Assembly (NCBI GenBank): GCA_000708835.1 | Contig: DF237022.1 | Location: 91,353-155,352 of the forward strand | From: Klebsormidium nitens | Lineage: Eukaryota > Streptophyta > Klebsormidiophyceae > Klebsormidiales > Klebsormidiaceae | Direction of reading: 5' to 3' | Length of the DNA stretch: 64,000 nucleotides | In this document: piece after piece, positions 1 through 11,260 of the stretch | How the letters are laid out: each line of letters begins with the position of its first letter | Position numbering within the stretch: the first letter of the stretch is position 1 | Translations under genes and position numbers: made by a program | The notes under the pieces: model-generated | Database searches by the model: none | What the model was told of the DNA's origin: nothing | The model's input: only the letters and a program-made list of their open reading frames with translations

Positions 1-1558
1 TCCTTGCAGGTTCTACGAGCTCGCTCAGAGTATACATAAGCAACTCCATCCAGTCAGGTGCACGAAGCGCCGCAGAGTGAACCTAGGTATTGCGCCAATG
101 GCCGGAGGCGTCGCGTCTTTAATGCTTCTGTATGTGCTACTAAGGTGGTCAAAACCGAAGAAGGTGAAGCCAAAGATCAACTAGGGGTGAATATAGTTTC
201 TGATTGTGACATCTCATGCTATGGACTACTGCATTCAATCCAATATTCAAAGCGCTTTCACACAATTCTTCTGCGGATTGCGAACTCGATGAAAGGAGCC
301 TGAAACCTGAAAGGAGCGGCACGGACTTGCTTTCTCCGTCAGGCGAGCGACTGAAATGAGCAACGCGAGCTTGTTTCGACTCACGACTTCAGTCAACCAG
401 ATCAAGCTCAAACCTCGGTGCTTTAGAAAAGCTGAACCGTCCTAGCTCCTATAGCTAAGCTCTTTGCTGCAGTGCACACTTGTCGGACGTGTGCTCCTGG
501 TTGTACAATTGGATCTCACGCATGGAGGTATGATAGACGCCTTTATGACATGCATCAATGGCACGACATGCAAGCTCAATCAACAGCTGAGCTCCATCCG
601 AATGCTCAAATGATTAATGGTGCATGGGCGGCCTCAAATAGGCGCACCATGTCATGATGCTATGAAGCTAGCTGAGAAGATGAGCAGCAAGTCGAGCCTT
701 TGTCTAGACATGTCTTCTGTTTCAATGCATGTGCATAGAGCTGGCTCTCGCTTCGGCAGCCGATTTGATTGAATACTCATAACATCTCAGGTATGCACAA
801 GTGCACGCACGGCCACTACGTACGTCATATGTACAAGATAAATGTTGCAGATTCATATAGGATGTAGCTACTAGATAAGAATTGTTCAGTCGCATGCCTT
901 TGCTGGCATGTTTCCAGTTGTGAAACAATGAACCGTGCACGTTCTTCAGGTTTCGATTCGATACTAACTAATTCGTACTAACTCTTGAGCTTTGTAGATC
1001 GGACCTAAAAGACGAGAATCCAGTTGTTGAAGTAAGGAAACCGTACAAACTTACGTTCCCTCGCTTCTCATGTCAATGGTACCAAACGGCATGTGCAGTG
1101 AATTTGGACAGCTGTACGGTATCTCATGAGAGGAAGAGAAGATTCCGTTTCTCTTTCTCGAGTCGTACAGGTTCTCTCTTCTCAAGCCGTGCATCAGCAG
1201 CCAATTAACTTTTCTGCCCTCAACAAGCCTGGCGACAACAAGGAGGAAAGTGAGTCAGAGCGCATCCTCATGTATAGATATCATGTCCGAACGCAGTGGC
1301 CGAATGATCGGAAATGATCAATATGCAATTCAAGACGCCTGTACATACATAGGATGGCATCTCTCGGAATTGTGGCAGCAAGGAAGCTTTGTGGATGTGT
1401 CTGGCCGGTTAGCTTCCGCAATCCGCTGATGCAGTTCTGCAACGTACATGCATGCCGTTGGAAACGCCGGGAAGCTGATGTACGAGGGCTTCGTTGAGCT
1501 ATACCATAGCCGCTTTCTCACTTGTTGCAATAAAGCCGACGTGCGTACACGTACCTAA
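1..1558. other. Intergenic, no gene recognised
   Basis: The open frames here are short (under about 85 codons), have low-complexity or cysteine-rich translations, and match no family I recognise. No tRNA, rRNA or clear transposon ends were seen. The base composition looks AT-richer than the coding blocks that follow. Confidence 0.5.
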
Positions 1559-1888
1559 GTGTTGCCAGCGCTGCACTTCAGGAAGCATCATCATGTTGCA
1601 ACGGTGGAACCCGCGCCGCAAATGAACGGTAATGCCGGCCCCGACGCAGCGGTCAGCGTTATGCTCCACCTGGAAGTCCACACGACCGCGATCGAGCCGC
1701 AGCTGGCGATCGAGGACGTTCCGGGGGGGCCCGATCCGCAGGGATTCTACCCCCTGGACTTTGGACAGGTGCCGGTGGGCAAGCCGGTGCTCAAAACGTT
1801 CACCGTGCGGCACGTGGGCAGCCGTCCGATGAGCATATGCGCGAACCCATTTGAAACCAAGCGTTGGACGGAATCTAGGAACCTTTGA
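1559..1888 (+). pseudogene. Isolated ASH-domain fragment of a HYDIN/DLEC1-type ciliary protein
   Basis: The frame reads PLDFGQVPVGKPVLKTFTV followed by RHVGSRPMSI, the typical first strands of an ASH (ASPM-SPD2-Hydin) immunoglobulin-like domain. It is preceded by about 60 residues (EVHTTAIEPQLAIEDVPGG) like the linkers between such domains in axonemal proteins. A possible acceptor (cttcag) lies near 1580. After PMSI the frame continues only about 20 residues without a good donor and then stops. No other exon of such a gene is recognisable nearby, and the fragment is clearly more GC-rich than its flanks. I read it as a broken copy or a stranded exon. A single exon of a large gene lying to the left of the window is the alternative. 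HYDIN versus DLEC1/CFAP parentage cannot be told from one domain. Confidence 0.5.
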
Positions 1889-2113
1889 AGTCCGTTCCGG
1901 CCACATATTGGAGCTCATTGCAAGCCTCCTCGCAATCAGTCAGTATTACGGCATACCAGCTGAACTTCGTCCTTGCACTATCTTAATTTTACACAACGAT
2001 TGAAGAAGATTGTACCTCAATTAATGTACCTATACTTCGCGCGAAACGTTCTACCTGATTGACGTCGGTATATTGACGCGTACACTCGACTCGGATCAGA
2101 ATCGGGCATCGTT

Positions 2114-5100
2114 TTACATCTGGCGCGATTCGAGGAGCTTATTCACATCGCCGCCTACCGCCGCAAACTCGGAGACGCACACGTCTCCTTGCGCCTTGAT
2201 AAATTCATCCGACTCCCGACCCATCCCTTCCCGTGGCAACAAAGCGTATAACCGGTCTCCAACTTCGGCGTCCCAATTGCTCCGGGGCTTTGCCAACTGG
2301 TCGCCGGGCATCATCCGAGCGTAGTTGTATGGCTCCAGAGAATTCAAAGAAGGGTCTAGGTCCATGTTCCACATAGACATCTGCGGACCAAGAGAAAGAC
2401 AAAATTTGTTAGCCCGAATAAAGAGTATCTATACCCAGCGTCGTACTCTAGATTGTCTAATCAGAGATGGAGTGTCTTGCTTACAGATCTCTCTACGCTT
2501 GTTCGAAAAGGTCAGCATTGGAGCTTTCGAGGAAAGCCTCCGATTTGACTTAAGGTCCTCCAGTTTGAGATGTGAGATCCAAGATAGCCTGTGACCGGAG
2601 AAACTCTTTTCTCGACCATCGGGAGAAGCGGAACCAGCTCATGAGAGGGGAACGAAATTCGAAGAACAAGGAAACGATATCAGAATCCTTGTGACTCGTT
2701 ATTACAAAACAGGGGCTGTTAGCCTCCCTCCTCAACCTTTCAAACCAGGAGCTGTTTACCTCCTCCATAAAATCTTGATCAAGGCGATTACCAAGAGGAA
2801 GAACATGATAACAGAATGACAAATCTGTCTCGACGCACCAGAATGGCCCGCAGTTTCCGGTCGAAAGTCCAGCTCCAAAGCTCGCGCTCCGGGTTGTTGA
2901 ACGGCCGCATCCAATTGAAGATCCCCTTCTTCTCTTCCTCGTCGGAGAGAGTACTCCATTTGGCCCGGTACACTGCCCCGACGTTTCCTCCGCTCATTTT
3001 GAGTCGTTTTGCATACCTGGTTTAGAGAACGTATCGTTGTAAAGAATCCGTGCACACTGGTCGAGAAACAGTCTCCTTAACACGAACGGACATACGTGTA
3101 ATGAACAAAGTATCGCTGTTAGGAACACGTGCATATAGGAAGACGTGCATACTTCTTTCAGAATAAGTCTCCTTGGAAAAAGTCTCCTTGTTACGAACAG
3201 AGTATCGTTGTCAGGAACACGTGCATACATGAGGCAAGGAAAACTGTCGTTGTAAGGACGACGAGCAGACGGAAACTGGAACGCTGAAACGCTCCGATGA
3301 ACCGTCCTCAACTGCAGTTTTGTGGGGACCTGCTACTGAATGCCTTTTGACACGTTCTGAAAAGGGAACGGACGACGGACCCCTTGGTCGGCAAAACGCC
3401 GGGAGGCTTTTCTCCGCAAAAGTGGATGAGGAGAGGGAAGAAAGGACGGGAAAGGAGACAAAGGAGAGTGCATTTGGATCGCTCCAACGTTCCCAGCGTA
3501 ACGGGGTAGATGCGGCAGTCTCTTATTGTCGTACGCCCCTTCAAACAGAGGACTAATCTACGAAAGACGGAAAGGGTAGAAGGATGGGTAACCTAAAACC
3601 AGTTGTCGCCTCGAAGTTTGCGTTACTCAAGTTGTAGCTTTTGGCAGTCGCTGTTCCAGAAAGCTCGACTTCAAGAGTACGGGTAGGGGAAGAAATGGGG
3701 GGTTGAGTGAGTCTGATACAACACCAGACCTTTTTTTGATCAGCTCAAGTGAGATATCTTCGCGTATCTGTATTCGAGCACTGCGTCACTTTACTGGACT
3801 AGAAAAAGGGTTCGTCGTCTGAAGAGCGAGTATCTTTCAATCTCAACAGTGCGGCGAAACCACTTTCGCGCCTCGTCAAACCCCACCAAAGTGATGAAGT
3901 ACCCACAGAGAGTTGACCAAGCATACTCCCCAATAAAACATTGAAAAATTAACGAGAATCTTAAGCACGCTGAAAGGAGACACTATCGGACCAACTTCGC
4001 AGTCCGACTGCCTCCAAAAGTTTCAAAAGGACAGCAGAACGCAAAGAAGAGACTGAAACGAAAAGGCTTTTCAAAGGCTCGCAACTCACAGCTCCGGGTT
4101 TGTCCGGAAAGCGCCCGACGTCTTCGGCGCGTCGTCGTCTTCCCAAATCTCCGCGCCCCGCCCCCGGCCAATCACCTCGTCGTTTCCGTGCACGTGGTGA
4201 ATCTCCTCAAAGATCCGGCCGTTGGGCATTTCGGCACCGATCTGCGCCATGAGCTGTTTGTCGGGTTGCAAAACCTGCGCGCGCATCACGCGCTTGTGGT
4301 ACTCCTTGTCTTCGACGGGATGCGGCCAGATGTTTTCGTCGAACACGCCGATCACGTCCAGCTGCAAAAAGAAAAAGAGATTAATAAGCACAAAAGCAGT
4401 GGTTTATCACAAGAGTAGTGAATATTTATAAAAGGAGTGAATCTGCCGAAAGACTTTCGATTGACGTTTGTAGTGCGATTGCAAAGGAAACGAGTATGCA
4501 ATTGTGGTCCTCTTTGTCTTCGACGGGATGCGGCCAGATGTTCTCGTCGAACACGCCAATCACGTCCAACTGGGGCGAAGTAAGATTTTCGTGATCAGAG
4601 ATTATCGAATTGCCGTCACGCTGACTTGAAACACACGAGATGCCGGTGAGACAAACTATGAGCGTTTGTGGTACTCTTTTTCCGTTACGGGATGGGGCCA
4701 GATGTTCTCGTCGAACAGACCGATCACGTCCAACTGCAAAAAGAAAAAGAGTTTTCATGATCACAAACACGGTAAAAGATTGCAGAAGCAGTGAATGATT
4801 GCAAAAGCAGTGAAATTGCTGTAGAATCTTCGAGAGACGTTGTGGCGCGATTGCAAAGGAAATCAGTATGCGCTTGTGGTAGTCTTTGTCTTCGACGGGT
4901 GAGGCCAGCTGTTGTTTTCAAACGCGCCGATGACGTCTAACTGCAGTGAAGTACGAGTGTCGTGATCGGGGACTTCAAAAGTGTCGTGTGATCAAAACTG
5001 GAAGGATTTGCCGCTAGCTTTTTTGGGCAAAACTTGGAGGTGCGATGCAGAAAGAAGTGTTTTGCGCTTTTGGTACTCCTTGTCATCGACGGGGTGCGGC

Positions 5101-8100
5101 CAAGTATTCTCGTCGAAAACGACCGATGATGTCCAGCTGCGAAAGACGTAGGTTTTGAACGTCTATGTCCAGCGACAGGTTTGAAAAGAGAGAGAACCAA
5201 CAAGTTTTCAAGTGCAGGTGTTGCGGACCGAGTTTGACACTCTCGCACTCGCTGCATTGCGGCCAGCAAGAACCATTTAATTACCGAATTGAAGTACATC
5301 AGAATGCTTTTGTTCTGTAATGTTAGACTTTTGGTTCTAAAACCAAATTCCAAGTCAGAAACATTGATTCAAAGCCAGGTGATCATCCCCGAGTCGCACC
5401 GCCTCTCGAGTCAGCACCGGCGAGCGCGTTGCCAGTATAAATATATTAGAGCGTCTTCATCCCCCCGGACTTTCGACTTAAAGAGATGTGTTTTAACCAT
5501 TAATCGCCAGGAGATGAAACAATTCAAGATGCGAAAGCAAAGAGAAGGCGAAGTGAACACACTCACCGCTTTGCGCGTCAGCACGAAGAAGCGCATCGCC
5601 GAGTAGAAGTAGATCAGAATGTCCTTGTTCTGCGGGTCCTCCACTTCGTCCGCCACTCTTCCGAGCGCCGCCGGCGCGAATGCCACGTCAGCACTCGCGA
5701 GGAAGAACCACGGGGCGTCGAGGTTCTTGGCGAAGATGGTGTTCCAGGATCCGGAGACGCCCAGATTGCAACCGGGCTGCTCGACGTGCACGAAACGAGA
5801 CCCGAGCCTGTAGAACGAATAACAATAACCCGTGTTAGTTGTGGATCGTAGTTGACTAAGAAAAGCCAGTGTTAATTAAGGATTGTAGATAACTGCGTCC
5901 AAAACTATGTACCATAAACTTGTGTTTTAGGATTTGGAGATGCCCGGGTTGCAGCCGGGCTGTTCGACGTGCACAGAACGCGACCCGAGCCTGTAGAAGA
6001 AGGGTCAAAAGGTAACCACCGTTGGTTAGGATCGTGGAATAGCTCCGTCCTAGATGATATGCCCTCTTCCGCTTCGACTTATCTAGGCATTTCACCGATG
6101 GAAACCAGTGTTTTAACCTTGACTTTTTGCCATGCTGAGATCGACCAACGTGCATGGACCGGTAGCGCAGCTGTAAGTCCTCTACTTTTAGGATGTCAGG
6201 ATTTAGTATCGGAGAATCCGGAGTGTCACCAAAGGAATCTTCTTGGACCAGATTGCTTGTGGCCTGTCGAAAAAGGCACAAAGCCTCTGACCTGCGGCTG
6301 GAGTCTCGATAATGTTTTTTTTCTGAGCTTCAAGATGTAGACGGGCTCGAATCACCAAAAGTGACTGGGAGTTGCAAAAGGTTAAATTCAGAAAGCTTTT
6401 CAAAGTTAGACCGGGCTTGCAGCACTATGCTTGGCTGAAGCCTCCCGCGGTTGGAAAAAGAACTTACTCAGCATCTCGTACTTTTCAGTGTGCTTAACAT
6501 TTGTAAGAGTCGACCACTTGGTGATAGTTTCATGGCACGCATTATTCCTCTCAGAGATTGCTGACTCCTTTCAAAGAATGTGAAGCACACCTACTGCTCG
6601 TAACCAGGGAGTTGCAGCTGCGAATTCAAGTGTAATCAGCAATAAAGCAGAATGATTGCGAAATTGCGTGCCTCGTAAGTATGTGTTGTTCCCTGCAATT
6701 AGGATGCCTTGTAAAGTGGCATTCGAATTCGAAGTGCATCTCGGGTAAGGCTTCCGTGCATTCGGCAGTGGTCACAACCTCAAAAGAGACAGAATTTTGA
6801 GAATAGGTAAATGAGAAATTCGTGAACCCTCACCTTGTCACGATATCGTTGACAGCCTCCTTCATCTTTCGGTTCTCCTCCGACGCGCTGGGCAACTCGT
6901 TCACAACCAGCTGAATCTTCTTCACTGGAACGTCGATGCTGTAAATCGTCCGCCGTAGCCACTCCGCGTTGTTCATCACCGGAATGCCGACCACTGGAAT
7001 GGGCTTGCGCAAAAGGAACTGCACGGGCACAGATAAGCCTCAAAATTACGCTGCTTATTGCCTCCGGAACGGGAAGCTCACTATACTTAATTGCTGATTG
7101 CCTCCGGAACGTGAAGCTCACCATACTTTGCTGAGATGCAGCTTTTCATTTACGAAGAATAAAGCTGTGTGCTTTGGTCAGGGAGTCTGGAAATGCCTGG
7201 GAAGAAAGTGTTCTATGCACATTTGCCTCGGCAGCTGGCGAGATTCAAATCACGAGTCACGTCAAGTCGACTGTCCAGCGCAATAACCATTATGCACACC
7301 TACGCACAAGCTCGTTGGAAACATTGGGCAACTACTCTGAGAACTTGTCATTCCTGCGATGGGCTTTCTTGATCGCAATCCGACAGAAGGGACATGTGTT
7401 GCGTCCAGCGGCAAAGTGGAAGCCAGCCACCTACCGGAAAATGGGGTGGTCAAAATTCCGTGTTAGATAGCACAAGGGAGCCCTAGAAACCATCTGAATA
7501 GTAGCGGATGCAAGTTTGGGCATGGAGCGTCTAGAGGGGTGGTTCATCAAGGCATCATGAAGCAATTATGTCGCCATATTGACGGCAAAATCTAAAGACG
7601 GGGGCTATCCAGCAGACGCAAGAAACGAACATTCTTGCATCAGCAGGCAACTGGAGTGGTCGCATCATTTATGGGTTTCGCAAGAGAGGGCAGGCGCGGC
7701 TCACGTACAGAAATCAACACAGCTTGAAACAGCACGGAAGGACATCGAAGCTCAAAGGAGCGTACCCCAAAGACTTGTAACAGAACTTGAAAAGGAACCT
7801 GTGAGGAGCTGAGAAAATGATTCCACATTCTGCCACCTAAGAGAAGCTAATAAAGTTATTCCTCATTTTGCTCAAGTCGGCTCAGTAACAAACCGCTTCA
7901 TACAAAAAAGAAGCAAAGACAGCTGACCTGATTTCCCTTGAACTTTTGCCTGATCTTCTGGTAATTCTCTGGCGCAAACAGCGCCGGAATGATCGACTCG
8001 GCCAGCTCCTCCAAATGGGGCACCGAAGAGAGCTCCAGTAACCTGTCCCTAGATCCCGTCGTTCCGTTGGCCCACTCGACAATGGAAGAGCGTATGCGAA

Positions 8101-8206
8101 CCGAGTTTGGGCGGGAGTTTGAGAAGCCCACACCATAAAGGCAGACAAAGATGATGCCGATCACTGTCGACAGGACTCCCGCGCTGGCGAAGCGCTTTTG
8201 CTTCAT
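2114..8206 (-). CDS. Type II membrane glycosyltransferase, GT2-like GT-A fold, six exons
   Basis: Exons (high to low): 7928-8206, 6834-7018, 5567-5807, 4090-4361, 2839-3016, 2114-2380. All are GT-AG with consistent phases and give 473 residues. An in-frame ATG at 8233 would add 9 residues; I prefer 8206 because of its gccATGA context. Residues 8-28 form a signal anchor (STVIGIIFVCLYGVGFS), so the enzyme probably faces the Golgi/ER lumen. The domain opens with PIPVVGIPVMNNAEWLRRTI, a GT2-type nucleotide-sugar first strand, followed by GVSGSWN (171-177) and APWFFLASADVAF. That last segment occupies the DXD site but keeps only Asp195. FDENIWPHPVEDKEYHKR (242 on) matches the acceptor-side acidic motif of GT-A enzymes. 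Donor and acceptor sugars are unknown. The neighbouring gene is an SGNH protein on the opposite strand. Introns 3, 2 and 4 contain repeat arrays, listed separately. Confidence 0.72.
3028..3262. repeat. Tandem repeat in intron 4 of the glycosyltransferase gene
   Basis: About four degenerate units begin near 3028, 3102, 3195 and 3243. Each contains a gaac-gtatcgttgt-aaggaa-ccgtgca core. They lie just upstream, in gene sense, of the exon 5 acceptor at 3016, and the first unit abuts it. Only the intronic side of the boundary seems to be copied here. Confidence 0.6.
4480..5155 (-). repeat. Four decayed copies of the exon 4 5' edge (exon-edge echo)
   Basis: The true exon 4 starts at 4361. Copies of its first roughly 75 bases plus acceptor occur with starts near 4571, 4734, 4941 and 5138, a spacing of about 160-210 bases. 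Copy 2 even keeps the intronic ctgcaaaaagaaaaagag stretch of the real acceptor. Translated, copies 1 and 2 still read DVIGVFDENIWPHPVEDKE and DVIGLFDENIWPHPV; copies 3 and 4 are frameshifted or substituted. All copies lie upstream of the real acceptor. Each fades near the segment coding KEYHKR, so only the exon edge was copied. Confidence 0.85.
5930..5996 (-). repeat. Copy of exon 3 5' edge with acceptor
   Basis: This about 66-base stretch repeats the start of exon 3 (5745-5812) with about 85 percent identity by eye. It includes ctacag and codons for LGSRSVHVEQPGCNPG. A weaker second copy may lie at about 6135-6180 (LRYRSMHV). Both are upstream of the true acceptor, the same geometry as the exon 4 array. 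Confidence 0.8.
7053..7130. repeat. Two-copy tandem repeat, about 40 bases
   Basis: The motif ttgcctccggaacg-gaagctca is repeated once with near identity in intron 1 of the glycosyltransferase gene, about 35 bases upstream in gene sense of the exon 2 acceptor at 7018. Confidence 0.7.
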
Positions 8207-8233
8207 GGCTGCCAAGATTAATAACCCAGTCAC

Positions 8234-9907
8234 TACCCCAGAACAAAAGCTCCCGCGTGCTATGAATTACGTCTTAGCAGAACGTCCCAGCGTTCTGCAC
8301 GTGGCTCAAAAGTCGAGGCCGGTCTCCTGTATCTTGACGCTCAGCAGTTACCGAATCAAAGAGAATGCAGAGGCTGTTGTCTTGATGTGACTTGGCCTGA
8401 GAATGCCCCTCCTAGCTTTCTGTTAGCTACCACCTTGAAGCCCGGATGCGAACGCTTTCAAACAGCGAAGACTCTGCTTTCTGAGCTGCCGGAGTCCTCA
8501 TCCAGATGAAGCATTGGCAATGGAGAGAACAAGAAGCAGGACTTGGCTTGCTCGAAGGGCGGCATGTCAAAATCTTCATATCACGCACAGCCTCGATCGC
8601 AATGCTAGTAGCAAAAGATTCAGAAGAGGGCCCAAATAGCGAAGGAGGCGGGTGTCAACTCGCAAAAGGCGCCACAAACTGCAATGCAGAGTGGAGCACT
8701 GAGCAGAGCAGAATCCGTTCGGCGCCGCATGCGAACATCCCGGAGGGGTCTGTTTTCTGGTCAACAATGCCGTATAAGGGGCTGGCCGTTAAAATCTTAA
8801 AATCAGTGCGGTATGTAGTATCGAAATGTAACGTCGTTTCGAACTCACAAAAGAGGGGAAGAGGTGGCTTCGATGATAAAGATGGTGGTCCTCCAAATCT
8901 CAAAATGAGGTATTAAATGGTCGAATATATGGAAATAGCGCCCTTCCAATCTGCAGGCCTCTCACCAGCGCCAACCCTAATTTGGTTATCAAAAATAATA
9001 TTTAGCGAGCGGTACGGACGGAGGATCCGCGTTCCGGAAACCGCGGGTCGGGTCGTTCGTGTTACCGCACGGCAGTCAGCCGGACGGTAGCTTTGGCGAC
9101 TTGTGCGGTATGAAAGCCTTGGCTGGTCGCCTTCGAAGGTCGCCAACACCGCACCGGTTGTTTCGGTCGGTTAAAATAGCAGCGACTCCGACGACTCGAT
9201 GACCGCACTAGCTCCGGACAGCACTAGCTTACTAGCTGGTCAAGTTTCAACTGACTGCAGTACCTACTCGTATGCATGATGTGACACTGCGAGTCACCTC
9301 AGATAGCGGCTACTGTGGGTGACTTCTTGGTATGATAGGTACACTATTCTGAATAGTTGGGACCATGATTTCCCCCCTTCGCGCTTCCTTGTGGTTGTCA
9401 CTTCATGCGCTTTAACTGACTCTAAGGCTCAGCCAGCACTAAGATCGATGCTCAGAGTTAGCTAGAGTAGTGCCATCCCAGCTGAAAATTGCAATGTGAG
9501 GATCCGTCTAGCTGTTTACCAGCTGACCAGCTTGACATGTGCTAGTAAGTACGTCCTGAAGAAGTTTTCCTGGACGTCAGTATGCCTCACGTTTTCCTCG
9601 TGTCCAAAGGAACACATCAAACAGCTTGCAGACTGAAAGGCGGTCTGCGTTGATTTGGCGGCATCTTACGTACCTTCCTCTTCTCTAGAGACGGGTTCCT
9701 AGTCAGAGATTGGCAACAAGAAAGCAGGGTCTACCACATCTTGCCTCAGCATTGCAGCCAATCACGCCCCCCAGCCCCCCTACGCGGCCCATGAGCTTCG
9801 AAGTTTCACAGCCCCTTGAGACAGACCATACGTGCTCGCACACCAGGAAACCCGTTTCAGCTGATCCGTTCCGCAGGGGCAGCACTTCGATTGTGTACAG
9901 CTAAGCC
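8234..9907. other. Divergent intergenic region between two secretory-pathway genes
   Basis: It separates the start of the minus-strand glycosyltransferase from the start of the plus-strand SGNH gene, so it must hold both promoters. The open frames are short and unlike any known family. No TATA box could be assigned with confidence. Confidence 0.45.
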
Positions 9908-11260
9908 ATGGGGGCAGTACTAGAGGGAAGTCCGGCGAACCTGGCGAAAACAATCCTGCTGCTCATTGGCTGTTTGTGCGCTGTTGCGGGGCTCTCGCAG
10001 CTGCGGCCCGAGGGGCGGGACTTGACGGGTTCATTCCTCCTGCGAGTGACCGGCTCGGCGTCTTTCTTGGGGTGCCGAAACCAGACGGTGTTCGTGACGT
10101 TCAGCAACGAGTCGGCGAGCGCGGCTCCAGTTGGGGGGGATGCAGAATCGGTTGCGACGCGGGCACAGCTGAGAGAGGGTGTGGCGCCCCTTTCTATTGT
10201 GGAGGGTGAGCTGGAGGAGTGTGAGGTGCCCTGCGATATCCTGCAGCTGGGGAACCTGACGTCGCTGTCAGAGGTTGAGAAGGTTAATTGCAATATCCAG
10301 TATTTCAACATGACGCAAATGCTGACGTTGCTGGCGGCGCATAAGGGCCAGGCCTGGGTTCAGTACAGCGGAGACTCTCTCATCCGCAATCAGTTTATGA
10401 CGATCGCCGAGGAGATCCTAGGCTTGGAAGCCAATACGATCCCCCACACACACGGGATCTGTTGCACTCTGGATGGGCTTGCTAGGAACAGCAGTGACCG
10501 CTGCACGACTTGGATTGGCACTGACATCAACCCCCAGGATCCGTCGACGTATACCTGGGAGCGGGCGCGCAGGGCGCTCCGCGATAAGACGGCGGATTTC
10601 TGCTTCACTTTGTTGGATAATATAATAGTGACTGACGCAATCGGCGCCGTGCCATTGCTGTTTAAACCAGGGGAGATACACCCGTTGGTTGTGGTTTACG
10701 ACATGGGTTTGCATTCGATGTTCCACGGGTTTAGCCAGCTGGGTTATCGGCACCACCTGGAGACTCTTACGGAGAAGCTGAGGGCTGTTAGGCAGCAGCA
10801 GCTTGAAGCGGGTAAGGCTCGGAAGTGGGCAAACGAAACTGGGGTGCAGACAGTGTCGAGCGAGGGGATGATGTTTACGCGCTTTATCTATCATATGCCA
10901 ACGGCATATACCGAAGACATTTTTAAGTTCGTTGATCCTCTGAGGCGCAACGAGCGGACGGAGCTCTTTGTGAAGATCCTGGAGCAACATGTGGCGAAGA
11001 ACGAGGATCTGTATAGCGTCGTCGATACGAACCGGTTGACGAAGTTTATTGACAAGAGGCACACTTGGGCGCAGCTTAAAGTGATGGACGGAATCCATCC
11101 GTTTTGGCCTTATTACCACATAGTTACCCTGTTGGATTTTAACTATATTAGCGGCTTATTTTCCTTTTGCACTAACAGAGACGATCTAGAGTACGTAGAA
11201 GGCAAGGAGATGTACGCGGGAGAAGCCAAAATGCGGAAAGTTCATGGCTGGGGCGCTTGA
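9908..11260 (+). CDS. SGNH/PC-esterase-like secretory protein A (putative glycan O-acyltransferase or esterase)
   Basis: Single exon of 450 residues with a strong gccATGG start. Residues about 13-30 (KTILLLIGCLCAVAGL) form a signal peptide or signal anchor. The catalytic landmarks of the SGNH-like PC-esterase group (PMR5/TBL, NXPE, CASD1-type) are visible. These are VQYSGDSLIRNQF as the GDS block, and near the C-terminus KVMDGIHPFWPYYHI with the Asp-x-x-His pair (D-G-I-H). Several Cys residues (CDILQ, VNCN, GICC, DRCTTW) suggest a disulphide-bonded luminal domain. A paralogue with the same motif order lies at 22275-23518, on the other side of the fucosyltransferase. Family members acetylate or de-esterify polysaccharides. 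The assignment to this fold rests on motifs; the substrate is inference. Confidence 0.68.
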   Translation: MGAVLEGSPANLAKTILLLIGCLCAVAGLSQLRPEGRDLTGSFLLRVTGSASFLGCRNQTVFVTFSNESASAAPVGGDAESVATRAQLREGVAPLSIVEGELEECEVPCDILQLGNLTSLSEVEKVNCNIQYFNMTQMLTLLAAHKGQAWVQYSGDSLIRNQFMTIAEEILGLEANTIPHTHGICCTLDGLARNSSDRCTTWIGTDINPQDPSTYTWERARRALRDKTADFCFTLLDNIIVTDAIGAVPLLFKPGEIHPLVVVYDMGLHSMFHGFSQLGYRHHLETLTEKLRAVRQQQLEAGKARKWANETGVQTVSSEGMMFTRFIYHMPTAYTEDIFKFVDPLRRNERTELFVKILEQHVAKNEDLYSVVDTNRLTKFIDKRHTWAQLKVMDGIHPFWPYYHIVTLLDFNYISGLFSFCTNRDDLEYVEGKEMYAGEAKMRKVHGWGA

